A stretch of DNA of 35,719 bases from Planctomycetota bacterium (lineage in GTDB: Bacteria; Planctomycetota; Phycisphaerae; WQYP01). Numbering within the stretch: the first letter of the stretch is position 1; every line of letters starts with the position of its first letter. Shown here piece by piece: positions 1 to 7,031 of this stretch. A program made the translations under genes and the position numbers. Below the pieces are notes generated by a model. It saw only the letters and a list, made by a program, of their open reading frames with translations. It ran no database searches and had not been told where the DNA came from. Where the stretch lies: contig JAJYDW010000040.1 of NCBI GenBank assembly GCA_021790385.1, positions 1 through 35,719 of the forward strand, given 5' to 3'.

Positions 1-1
1 G

Positions 2-103
2 AAATGGGATGCCGACCATGCCGCCGCCATGATGACGCTACTGGCGATGCGTGAGAGCAACCAGCACCAACAATGGTGGGCCATGCGGGCCCGCGCCGCT
101 TGA
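2..103 (+). CDS. C-terminal fragment of an unidentified protein
   Basis: An open frame runs in from the left edge and stops at TGA 101-103, giving about 33 residues that end WWAMRARAA. The fragment is rich in Met, Ala and Gln and contains a Trp pair. I do not recognise the family, and the piece is too short to assign. It is read toward the convergent Kdo hydroxylase gene. A GC-rich hairpin followed by a T run lies just downstream, which is consistent with a true gene end. The frame could also be fortuitous. Confidence 0.4.
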   Translation, partial: KWDADHAAAMMTLLAMRESNQHQQWWAMRARAA

Positions 104-118
104 TGCCAAAAAATATGG

Positions 119-158
119 CCACACCCCGGCGCAGCCGGATAAGTGGTGATGTTTTTTT
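119..158 (+). terminator. Possible Rho-independent terminator
   Basis: CCAC (119-122) can pair with GTGG (143-146), and inside it CCGG (126-129) can pair with CCGG (135-138). A run of seven T follows at 152-158 after a short spacer. It sits just after the stop of the truncated plus-strand gene. The stem is interrupted and short, so this is a candidate only. Confidence 0.35.
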
Positions 159-190
159 AAGTTGGTCGCGGTGATCGGTGGAAGATCCGG

Positions 191-1069
191 TTAAACCAGC
201 GGCCGACCTGCCAATCGTTCCAGCACGCGCAGCGGGGACTGCTGCGGCCGGGCCATCGCCTCCACCGGCAAAAGATAAGTTTGCTCCAGCAGATATTGGC
301 CGGCATCTACCGCATGGAGAACTTCATCCGTAAAGCAGATCCACGTACTATGCGCGGGGAAACTAAAGCTGTATTGGGTAGCGTGTTTTTGATATTCATC
401 GTCCAGCTTGCCGGCATCATGAAGGGCGAGCATGTAATGGTCGTACTCGGTTCGCCAGGATCGGGTAACACGCAACAAATACATCAGTTCGCGGCTGCCC
501 ACCGCGGGCCGCTTGAGCCGCGGCAGGAATTTTGCCGCGAAGCTGGGAAAAGGCTCGCCAATGCGCCAATCCCTCCCTTTACCTTCCGGATTGACGTTGC
601 AAAATACACGGATGATACGTTTGCCGCCCGATGGCCGGGCCGGAAAGGAATCCGGATGCAGCCGGGTATCATCCTTGGTAACCTTGGTTGGCCGCCCCTT
701 AATTTCGACCGGGCGAAAGCTGGTGCGGCCGCGGATCAGGCCCAGAGCGTACGTGGGCAGCAAATTGTGCATAAGACTGCGCGTGGCATCGGCATAGCGC
801 TGCAGCAGTGCTGCTAACTCCTCACGGAGGACCGAATTGCCCTTCATGCCGCGGATACTCTTGTTGGCAGCGTCGTAACTGATATTTTTAGCGCTGCCAT
901 TACTCCAAACGGGGGTGAGAAACTTTTTCTCCGCTTCACGAAACGTAAAATCAAGCTGCGGTAAAAAGACCACTTGGCCATTTTCCATGGCGGCCAATGC
1001 CGCAGTGCGATCTTCCGGGCCTAATTCCGCAGTCCAGCTCTTGGTACCAACGCTTACCAGGCAATCCAT
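191..1069 (-). CDS. kdoO: Kdo hydroxylase family protein (PF11004-like)
   Basis: Predicted 292-residue Fe(II)/2-oxoglutarate-dependent dioxygenase of the Kdo hydroxylase (KdoO) family. Members oxidise Kdo of lipopolysaccharide to Ko at the inner membrane. I see the family pattern KNISYD (residues 61-66), RLHPD (H138 and D140, probable iron ligands), RVFCNVNPEG (154-163), TWICFTDEVLHA (242-253, with H252 a probable third ligand) and the C-terminal LLEQTYLLP block (260-268). The ending SPLRVLERLAGRPLV also fits the family. The frame is open about 90 codons further upstream, but I chose ATG 1069 because GGAG lies 7 nt before it and the extra upstream sequence does not look like the family. It is divergent from the SDR gene. 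lpxA at 22654 fits an LPS-bearing envelope. The family is confident; in vivo activity is inferred. Confidence 0.82.
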   Translation of the reverse strand: MDCLVSVGTKSWTAELGPEDRTAALAAMENGQVVFLPQLDFTFREAEKKFLTPVWSNGSAKNISYDAANKSIRGMKGNSVLREELAALLQRYADATRSLMHNLLPTYALGLIRGRTSFRPVEIKGRPTKVTKDDTRLHPDSFPARPSGGKRIIRVFCNVNPEGKGRDWRIGEPFPSFAAKFLPRLKRPAVGSRELMYLLRVTRSWRTEYDHYMLALHDAGKLDDEYQKHATQYSFSFPAHSTWICFTDEVLHAVDAGQYLLEQTYLLPVEAMARPQQSPLRVLERLAGRPLV

Positions 1070-1286
1070 GTTGCAACTCCACACCAGATCAACCGGTACA
1101 GTGTAGCATCGGTTGGCCATGGCGCAAACTGTTCCCAACCCGGCGGTGCCGGAAGGGTAACATTGCCATTTGCACCCCCAAGCGGATAGAGTAGTGCACA
1201 GGAATGGCGGGTGACCGGAGAATCCGGGCCGGTGCTGCGACGGTGGCGGTGCCGAATTTCCCGCGAACCTATGACAGGAGCGAACC

Positions 1287-2054
1287 ATGAAACTTTCAAA
1301 AAAAGTTGCCATTATTACCGGTGCGGCCACCGGCATCGGCCAGGCCATGGCGGTACGTTTTGCGCAGGAAGGCGCGGCGGTAGTAATTGATTATGTCGGT
1401 AAACCAGGCACCGCGGATGATTCGCTGGCCAAAATCAAGGCCGTGGGCGGCCGGGCCATCGCGGTGAATGCCGACGTTTCCAATCCGGATCAGGCGGCCA
1501 ACATGATTACGGAAGCAGTCAAAACCTTTGGCGGCCTGGACATTCTGGTCAATAACGCGGGCATTGAATATAAGCATCCATTTCTGGAATTTCCCATTGA
1601 CCAGGTGCAGAAAATCTTCGCCGTGAATTTGTTAGGCCCGCTGGTGTGTGCTCAGGCGGCCGCCCGGCAGATGGTCAAGCAGGGGCGCGGCGGACGCATC
1701 ATCAACATCTCTTCCATTCATGAAGACCTGCCCATGCAGACCAACGCCCCGTACTGCGCCACCAAGGGCGGCATACGTATGTTGATGCGGACCATCGCTG
1801 TGGAACTGGCTCCGTATAAAATTACGGTCAACAATATCGGGCCGGGCGCTATTTTCACCCCGATTGATAAGGATGTGGAATCCAATCCGGAGATGGAAAA
1901 AGCCTTGATGGCGGAAATTCCATTGGCCCGCTGGGGCAAGCCGGAAGAGGTTGCGGGTCTGGCGACCTATCTGGCTTCCGACGAAGCGGGATATGTGACT
2001 GGATCGACTTATTTTATTGATGGCGGCATGTTGCGCCAGGCGGGCGCTTTGTAA
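1287..2054 (+). CDS. Short-chain dehydrogenase/reductase (glucose 1-dehydrogenase-like)
   Basis: A 255-residue classical SDR with an NAD(P)-binding Rossmann fold. Visible motifs are the glycine-rich TGAATGIG (residues 11-18), NNAG (89-92), catalytic Ser143, and the Tyr156/Lys160 pair in the YCATK segment. D35 at the end of beta-2 suggests NAD preference. Length and the C-terminal YFIDGGM segment match glucose 1-dehydrogenase / 3-oxoacyl-ACP reductase-like members, but the substrate cannot be read from sequence. The start is ATG 1287 with AGGAG at 1276-1280. It opens a plus-strand run with short gaps (DUF836 protein, thioesterase, ADP-ribosylglycohydrolase), so co-transcription is likely. Confidence 0.88.
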   Translation: MKLSKKVAIITGAATGIGQAMAVRFAQEGAAVVIDYVGKPGTADDSLAKIKAVGGRAIAVNADVSNPDQAANMITEAVKTFGGLDILVNNAGIEYKHPFLEFPIDQVQKIFAVNLLGPLVCAQAAARQMVKQGRGGRIINISSIHEDLPMQTNAPYCATKGGIRMLMRTIAVELAPYKITVNNIGPGAIFTPIDKDVESNPEMEKALMAEIPLARWGKPEEVAGLATYLASDEAGYVTGSTYFIDGGMLRQAGAL

Positions 2055-2094
2055 GCTCGCTGGACTGGAAACTTTCCTGACCGGGAGAATGTTT

Positions 2095-2364
2095 ATGCAC
2101 CGCATCACCCTGATGGTTTTACCCAACCACGCTGCTTGCGCGGCCACCTGGAAAATGCTCAGCCTGGTGCTTTCGCCGCGGATTGTATCGGTGATTGAAG
2201 AAATTGACATCACCACCGATCCGGAACTGCTGGAAAAGTATCGCGATGCGGTACCCGTACTGCTGGTGGATGGCCAGGAGCGGTTCCGCAATCCCATTGA
2301 TCCGGATGCCCTGGCCCGGTCGTTCAACAATGAGTTTGGCGAAAGATTCATCGGATTTACGTGA
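2095..2364 (+). CDS. Glutaredoxin-like DUF836 family protein lacking CxxC
   Basis: An 89-residue thioredoxin-fold protein resembling the glutaredoxin-like DUF836 (PF05768) family. The pattern is an initial ITLMV beta strand, a helix, EEIDITTDPELLEKY, the cis-proline strand VPVLLVDG and a C-terminal helix. The site where relatives carry a CxxC or CxLC redox pair reads PNHAAC, so only one cysteine (C15) remains and disulfide chemistry of the usual kind is doubtful. I chose ATG 2095 (GGAG 7 nt upstream) over ATG 2089, which lies almost on the Shine-Dalgarno. It sits 40 nt after the SDR gene and 73 nt before the thioesterase. Confidence 0.65.
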   Translation: MHRITLMVLPNHAACAATWKMLSLVLSPRIVSVIEEIDITTDPELLEKYRDAVPVLLVDGQERFRNPIDPDALARSFNNEFGERFIGFT

Positions 2365-2437
2365 GGTAGATGCGGCGGTTCACGCGACGCTGGTCCGAAA
2401 CCGCCGCTCCGAAAATGGAACTATAAAAAACGCCTTT

Positions 2438-2857
2438 ATGATCACCCAATGTACCATCCCCATTCGTGTGCGCTACGTGGAATGTGATTCCATGGGCTAT
2501 CTGCATCATTCGCATTATCTGCCCTATTTTGAGATGGGACGTACTGAATTGCTGCGGCTGTGTGGCATGCGCTACCGGGATCTGGAAGACCAGGGCATCG
2601 CCTTTGTGGTAACCAAAATCGCCGTCGCCTTCAAACGCCCCGCCCGCTACGACGATGAACTGGAATTAATCACACGTATCGTCCGGCAGACACATGTACG
2701 TATTGATCATACGTATGAATTGTACCATCGGGAATCACACGGACTGCTGTGTACCGCGGATTCCACCATTGCCTGTGTGAACCATCAGGGCCAGGTCATC
2801 GCCATACCCGAAAAGCTCGCCGTAATGCGTAACTTGCTGCCGGAAAAAAGTACCTGA
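2438..2857 (+). CDS. Acyl-CoA thioesterase, YbgC/4HBT hotdog family
   Basis: A 139-residue single hotdog-fold protein. The N-terminal block VRYVECDSMGYLHHSHYLPYF matches the YbgC-type pattern, with the catalytic Asp of the D-x-x-G segment present (CDSMG), followed by FEMGRTELLR. Members hydrolyse acyl-CoA thioesters, often in phospholipid or aromatic-acid metabolism; the substrate here is unknown. The frame is open upstream to 2195, but family alignment favours ATG 2438 (MITQ...). No strong Shine-Dalgarno precedes it, so the start is uncertain by some codons. It is followed 20 nt later by the ADP-ribosylglycohydrolase gene. Confidence 0.82.
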   Translation: MITQCTIPIRVRYVECDSMGYLHHSHYLPYFEMGRTELLRLCGMRYRDLEDQGIAFVVTKIAVAFKRPARYDDELELITRIVRQTHVRIDHTYELYHRESHGLLCTADSTIACVNHQGQVIAIPEKLAVMRNLLPEKST

Positions 2858-2877
2858 TCTTGCCGTTAGGAGAAATC

Positions 2878-4269
2878 ATGGCTGGATGGGATACACTTCG
2901 CTCTCTGGTCCGGGAAGAATTGGTGCAGGCTAAACAGGAGGGGCGGCCGGCGGAAGCGCTGGATGCCCTGCGGCCGGCTTTGGAACAGGCCGGGGACGAC
3001 GCGAAAAAGCTCGACGAGATTTATTCCGCGTTGACCAGAATATCCATACCGGATGCCTTTCCGTTCCAAGAACCTTCCGACTTGCCGGGCATTCAGGCGT
3101 TGCGGCCGTCAAATCCGCCGCAGATGCCTGGCAGACTGAATGAAAAGCAGCTTTTTGACCGCATGTACGGAGCGTGGCTGGGTCGATGCGTGGGATGCGC
3201 CCTGGGCAAACCGGTGGAATGTTTTATGGAGCCGCACGCGGGGATGTCATCCAGGGATCGAATTAAAACTTATCTTGCGGCCGTGGGCGGCGGAGAATAT
3301 CCGCTCCAGGACTATTTTCCTGAACATTCTCCGGCCGAAGCTCGCACCGGGCGGGTTGGGTGCCAGGCTTCGACCCGGGAACATATCGCTTTTATGGAAA
3401 CGGATGATGACATCCGCTATACCGTGATCGGGCAGATTATCTTACGCGAAAAATCCGCTGATTTTACCTCGTGGGATGTGGCTTTTGCCTGGATGCAGCA
3501 TCTTCCTTATCGAGCGGTTTGTACCGCAGAAACACAAGCCTATCGGAATCTGGTGCATGGCTATGATTTTCATTGCAGTATTCCCTCGGTAGAGCCGGAT
3601 TGGCAGTGGGTCAGCACCCATTACAACCCTTACCGCGAATGGATTGGGGCCCAGATCCGGGCGGATTCCTGGGGTTATGCCGCACCGGGCAACCCCCAAC
3701 TGGCGGCGGAATTTGCCTGGCGCGATGCGCGCATATCGCACGTTAAAAACGGCATTTACGGGGAAATGTTTGTCGCCGCCATGATTGCCGCCGCTTTCAC
3801 CTGCGATGACATTCACGCGATTATCACCGCCGGTCTGGCCCAAATACCGTCCACCTCACGGCTCTTCAAGGCCGTGCAGGAGGTGGTGGCCATTTGTGAA
3901 AAATATCGTCTTGATCCGCAACGATTCGAGATGGTCTTGGACGAAATCTATGCCCTGCTGGGGCAGTATCACCCCGTTCACACCATCAACAATGCGGCAC
4001 TGGTGGTCGCGGGCCTGCTGCTGGGCGGGCGGGATTTTGGCCGCGCCATAACCATCGCGGTGATGGGCGGATGGGATACCGACTGCAATGGTGCCACGGT
4101 TGGGTCCATCGTGGGAGCGATGCTTGGGGCAACGCGGCTGCCGGTTCACTGGACTGCACGTCTGCATGACCGGCTGCATAGCGGTATTCTGGATTATCAT
4201 CCGATTGCCATTTCCGAGTGTGCCAGGCGAAGCGTCGCCATTGCGTCGAAAATTATGCCTCTTTCCTAA
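2878..4269 (+). CDS. ADP-ribosylglycohydrolase family protein
   Basis: A 463-residue protein of the ADP-ribosylglycohydrolase (DraG/ARH, PF03747) superfamily, all-helical dinuclear-metal hydrolases that remove ADP-ribose from proteins or related adducts. I see an entry motif YGAWLGRCVGCALGKPVE, the first metal site ETDDD (residues 174-178) and the second site GGWDTDCNGATVGS with D400 and D402. About 95 N-terminal residues before the domain look helical and are not typical of DraG. I chose ATG 2878 because AGGAG (2868-2872) precedes it; a TTG at 2860 is less likely. It ends a four-gene plus-strand run, and no ADP-ribosyltransferase is visible nearby, so the substrate is open. Confidence 0.88.
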   Translation: MAGWDTLRSLVREELVQAKQEGRPAEALDALRPALEQAGDDAKKLDEIYSALTRISIPDAFPFQEPSDLPGIQALRPSNPPQMPGRLNEKQLFDRMYGAWLGRCVGCALGKPVECFMEPHAGMSSRDRIKTYLAAVGGGEYPLQDYFPEHSPAEARTGRVGCQASTREHIAFMETDDDIRYTVIGQIILREKSADFTSWDVAFAWMQHLPYRAVCTAETQAYRNLVHGYDFHCSIPSVEPDWQWVSTHYNPYREWIGAQIRADSWGYAAPGNPQLAAEFAWRDARISHVKNGIYGEMFVAAMIAAAFTCDDIHAIITAGLAQIPSTSRLFKAVQEVVAICEKYRLDPQRFEMVLDEIYALLGQYHPVHTINNAALVVAGLLLGGRDFGRAITIAVMGGWDTDCNGATVGSIVGAMLGATRLPVHWTARLHDRLHSGILDYHPIAISECARRSVAIASKIMPLS

Positions 4270-4275
4270 AGAATA

Positions 4276-4296
4276 ACGGCCCGCACGCGGGGCCGT
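4276..4296. terminator. Hairpin after the ADP-ribosylglycohydrolase gene
   Basis: A perfect 7-bp stem, ACGGCCC (4276-4282) with GGGCCGT (4290-4296), closes a 7-nt loop six nucleotides after the stop codon. There is no T run, so it may be a weak or factor-assisted terminator or an mRNA 3-prime stabiliser. I see nothing else clear in the rest of the gap to 4546. Confidence 0.45.
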
Positions 4297-4545
4297 GATT
4301 GGATGGCTCGACGATGGTGATGCCGTCACACCGGAGGGCCGTTTCCGTGGTGCCCTGATACGGCGGCCGGTGCGATGGCCATGATGGTACAAATTTGGCA
4401 GGTCGTTCAATCCGGCAGAATGAGGCGATGGGGCGTTACGGGCCGCTATTGTCAACGCCATCCGCCGTCGGTAGGATTTGTCGTTGGGATTTTCGGCGAC
4501 GAGTGATGAACAGTCCGGCTGGCATTGTGACAATGGAGATTTTCT

Positions 4546-5373
4546 ATGGAATATGTGTGTCTGAATCGGGGAACCACCGGGGGCAATTTATCACAGGAAG
4601 ATTTTGTGAAAGTTGCGGCCGAGACGGGCTTTGCCGGCGCGGATGTGGATATTAATTATGGTGTGCAGCACGGAACCGCTAAACTTGCGGATCTCTACGC
4701 GACGCATCATCTGCGCTTTGGTGGGTGGGGGGCACCGGATTTCCGGGCGGAAAGTGCCAAATTGCCTGAGGGGCTGGCGCAATTAAAAAAAATGGCTCCG
4801 GTGGCGGCCCAACTCAAGGCCGATTCCTGCGCCACCTGGATCATGCCTTCTTCCGAAATGCCTTTTCTGGAAAACTGGAACTTTCATGTATCCCGAATCA
4901 AACCCATTGCCGATATTTTGCGCGACCACGGCCTTCGCTTCGGACTGGAATTTGTGGCACCGTATCATCTGCGGCGCAAGTTCAAACATGAATTTATTTT
5001 TACTCCCGGCCTGATGCTGGAACTGGCCGACGCCATTGGCTCTAATGTGGGTCTGCTTGTAGACAGTTTCCATTGCCACACCGCGGGTACCACCTGGCAG
5101 CATCTGGCGGAAATCCCGGCGGAAAAAATTGTGCTCACGCACCTGAATGACGCCCCACGGGTTCCGGTAGGCGAAGTACAGGACGGCCAGCGCGTATTGC
5201 CCGGTAACGGTGGAATTGACCTGGTGGGATTTTTGCACGCGCTCCGGAGTACCGGTTACAACGGCCCCATGTCGCTGGAAGTTTTCAATCAACAGCTTCG
5301 TGAAATGCCCGCCCCGCAGGCGGCTGCTCTGGCGTGGCAGGCCACCAAGCGCGTGCTGCAAGCGGCAGGCTGA
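4546..5373 (+). CDS. Sugar phosphate isomerase/epimerase (xylose-isomerase-like TIM barrel)
   Basis: A 275-residue protein of the AP endonuclease 2 / xylose-isomerase-like TIM-barrel family (PF01261), which includes sugar epimerases, inosose dehydratases and IolE/IolI-type enzymes. The predicted metal ligands are in the expected order: E135 (GLEFVAP), D173 and H176 (LLVDSFH), H199 and D202 (THLND) and E245 (SLEVF). The start is ATG 4546 with GGAG at 4535-4538. It stands 276 nt after the ADP-ribosylglycohydrolase and could have its own promoter. The substrate cannot be told from sequence. Confidence 0.85.
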   Translation: MEYVCLNRGTTGGNLSQEDFVKVAAETGFAGADVDINYGVQHGTAKLADLYATHHLRFGGWGAPDFRAESAKLPEGLAQLKKMAPVAAQLKADSCATWIMPSSEMPFLENWNFHVSRIKPIADILRDHGLRFGLEFVAPYHLRRKFKHEFIFTPGLMLELADAIGSNVGLLVDSFHCHTAGTTWQHLAEIPAEKIVLTHLNDAPRVPVGEVQDGQRVLPGNGGIDLVGFLHALRSTGYNGPMSLEVFNQQLREMPAPQAAALAWQATKRVLQAAG

Positions 5374-5436
5374 AGCTCTTCTGCGGTGAAAACCGGACAT
5401 CCTGTTCGCCATCGTACCCGGCTTGTCCCAGTGTAG

Positions 5437-5456
5437 CACAGACATTCTTGTCTGTG
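5437..5456. repeat. Hairpin repeat unit 1
   Basis: A perfect 8-bp inverted repeat, CACAGACA and TGTCTGTG, around a TTCT loop. It is the first of three related units in the 350-nt stretch between the TIM-barrel gene and tRNA-Ser, which holds no convincing protein gene. Confidence 0.75.
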
Positions 5457-5478
5457 GCCGTGCAGCACCGCGTCCGCA

Positions 5479-5496
5479 ACCACATTCTTGTCTGCC
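5479..5496. repeat. Hairpin repeat unit 2 (degenerate)
   Basis: This repeats the core and right arm of unit 1 (ACATTCTTGTCTG) about 40 nt downstream, but the left arm has lost its match, so it no longer forms the full stem. Confidence 0.6.
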
Positions 5497-5516
5497 AAAC
5501 ATTGAGCCCTGGGACC

Positions 5517-5533
5517 GCGGGCATCTTGCCCGC
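5517..5533. repeat. Hairpin repeat unit 3 (compensated variant)
   Basis: A 7-bp perfect stem, GCGGGCA with TGCCCGC, around a TCT loop. The loop edge and the CA...TG closing pairs match unit 1 while the stem sequence differs with pairing kept. Confidence 0.65.
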
Positions 5534-5618
5534 AAAATTTGCCACCAAACTGATTGCTGATCGCTGAAAGTTAATTGCTGTAAGTCCCCCTATAGCCTCT
5601 CAAGCCAGCCGTTTTCGT

Positions 5619-5647
5619 TTGACCTGACTGAAAGCTTACGCTACCGT
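5619..5647 (+). promoter_or_regulatory. Possible promoter for tRNA-Ser
   Basis: A good -35-like TTGACC (5619-5624) is followed after 17 nt by TACCGT (5642-5647), a weak -10. Transcription would start about 70 nt before the mature tRNA and include the leader hairpin at 5668-5692. Confidence 0.35.
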
Positions 5648-5667
5648 AAAATGGATGGTGTCACGGC

Positions 5668-5692
5668 CCTGGGCATGCGGATATGCCCCAGG
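5668..5692 (+). other. Leader hairpin upstream of tRNA-Ser
   Basis: CCTGGGCAT (5668-5676) pairs with ATGCCCCAGG (5683-5692) with a single bulged C, and flanking CACG/CGTG can extend the stem. It is stable-looking and lies 31 nt before the tRNA. Confidence 0.5.
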
Positions 5693-5723
5693 TCGTGGCG
5701 GACCTGGCATGGGCTATCCAACC

Positions 5724-5810
5724 GGAGGCGTGGCAGAGCGGTTGATTGCGCCGGTCTTGAAAACCGGTGACGGGGCAACTCGTCCGGGGGTTCGAATCCC
5801 TCCGCCTCCG
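5724..5810 (+). tRNA. tRNA-Ser (anticodon TGA)
   Basis: An 87-nt class II tRNA. The acceptor stem GGAGGCG (5724-5730) pairs with CGCCTCC (5803-5809), with discriminator G5810. The anticodon stem CCGGT/ACCGG encloses CTTGAAA, giving anticodon TGA, which reads UCN serine codons. The long variable arm GACG...CGTC is typical of tRNA-Ser, and the T arm carries GGTTCGAATCC. No CCA is encoded, so CCA must be added after transcription. Arms TGGCGGACC and GGTCCGCCA flank the gene. Confidence 0.95.
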
Positions 5811-5844
5811 TTGGTCCGCCAGGTCAACAATGCCGGACTGAGCC

Positions 5845-6534
5845 ATGACAGGGAGTGATTCAACCGCCCGGCGCAGGCTGCGGTTGTACGGGCGACCGGC
5901 GTTTATGCCAGCCATTGTTTATTTTCTCCTGTCTATCTTGCGGCCCGCAGGGCCAATAGCATGGGAGTGTGCAGAACACGGAAAGTCGAGATTCAGCTTG
6001 GTTGAATTGCCTTATAGAATTGCCGTGCTGGTGTATTTGTTTAATTCCCGCGGACGGATGTTGCTGCTCAAACGCTGCCGCAGCCCCAATCTGGATCTTT
6101 ATTCGCCGGTTGGCGGCAAGCTTGAGCAAGCCGGCGGCGAGTCACCTTTTGCCTGTGCACTAAGAGAAATTGCCGAAGAAACCGGCCAGCGCCTGACCCT
6201 TGCGGATATCCGGTTGATGGGAATTGTTTCAGAAAAGGCCTTCGAAGGCCGCGGGCATTGGCTGATGTTCTGTTTTGAATCTTTGACTGCGGTTAATTTT
6301 CCTGCGCACGAGATTCCGGAAGGAAAACTGGAATGGGTGGATCCCGCAGCGGTGGGCGAGCTAGAGATTCCGCAATCCGACCGCCAAATTATATGGCCGC
6401 TGGTGCAACAGCACAGCATGAATCTAAACCCAGGCGGCCCAGGCTCGCGTGCAGAGATTTTCAGCGTGCATATTGACTGTTCAGACGGCCAGCAGGGAAT
6501 GCAACCTGTGCTGGAGCAATCCCGGCGGATTTAA
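5845..6534 (+). CDS. Nudix hydrolase
   Basis: A Nudix-fold pyrophosphohydrolase of up to 229 residues. The Nudix box is at about residues 90-115: GGKLEQAGGES, then REIAEETG at 107-114. The REUxEExG half is canonical, with E111 and E112 as metal ligands. The first half has seven rather than five residues between the Gly and Glu, a two-residue expansion. The domain proper begins near residue 56 (LPYRIAVLVYLF), so the first 50 or so residues from ATG 5845 may not be translated and the start is uncertain. It lies 34 nt after tRNA-Ser and converges on the acidic protein gene. The substrate is unknown. Confidence 0.8.
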   Translation: MTGSDSTARRRLRLYGRPAFMPAIVYFLLSILRPAGPIAWECAEHGKSRFSLVELPYRIAVLVYLFNSRGRMLLLKRCRSPNLDLYSPVGGKLEQAGGESPFACALREIAEETGQRLTLADIRLMGIVSEKAFEGRGHWLMFCFESLTAVNFPAHEIPEGKLEWVDPAAVGELEIPQSDRQIIWPLVQQHSMNLNPGGPGSRAEIFSVHIDCSDGQQGMQPVLEQSRRI

Positions 6535-6558
6535 TCGTGGGGCGGCAAGGCGACCGGG

Positions 6559-6948
6559 TTACTCTTCCTCGTCCTCATCGTAATAAATTTCGTCGTCGTC
6601 GTCGAGGTCCTCATCATCGAATCCCTCTTCCACGTCGTCTTCATCGTCTGCGAAGTCGTCATCATCGTCGTCTTCGCCTTCATCGTCGTCATCTTCCAGC
6701 TCGTCCTCATCCTCGCCGATATCGTCATCATCGGCCCGCTTGCGCTTGGCCAGGCCCATCGGCTGTATTGATCCAGGGCCGGACAGATCCGCGACGAGGC
6801 TGCCGGACCACACCCCGAATAAGACTGCAGAGTCTGCCGGCAGCAGGTCCGTGCCGATCGATTCCCGGATCGATGCGAGAATCTGAGGTGACACCGGGAA
6901 ATAAGGATGATCATGGGCGGGCAATGAAGACAACACAGATACGTTCAT
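6559..6948 (-). CDS. Small protein with a long poly-acidic C-terminal tail
   Basis: A 129-residue hypothetical protein. Residues 1-70 form an ordinary domain (PVSPQILASIRESIGTDLL..., then SAVLFGVWSGSLVADL), followed by a KRKR patch. The last 58 or so residues are about three quarters Asp/Glu, with many runs of D and a YY pair. ATG 6948 has AGGAG 9 nt upstream, so it looks expressed. The GTC/ATC-rich plus strand here is coding repetition, not a microsatellite with its own role. I recognise no family. Tails like this occur on histone or ribosome chaperones, cation buffers and DNA mimics; none can be chosen. Confidence 0.75.
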   Translation of the reverse strand: MNVSVLSSLPAHDHPYFPVSPQILASIRESIGTDLLPADSAVLFGVWSGSLVADLSGPGSIQPMGLAKRKRADDDDIGEDEDELEDDDDEGEDDDDDDFADDEDDVEEGFDDEDLDDDDEIYYDEDEEE

Positions 6949-7031
6949 GGAACTCTTCTCCTAATGAGAACAGCGACAAACACAACTTTTGGAAACTGTT
7001 GTCGGAAACAATCCGCACAGTCCGATTTTTA

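Noticed and set aside
6580-6730. Trinucleotide microsatellite (GTC/ATC-rich)
   Set aside because: It is fully explained as the coding sequence of an Asp/Glu tail with mixed codons.
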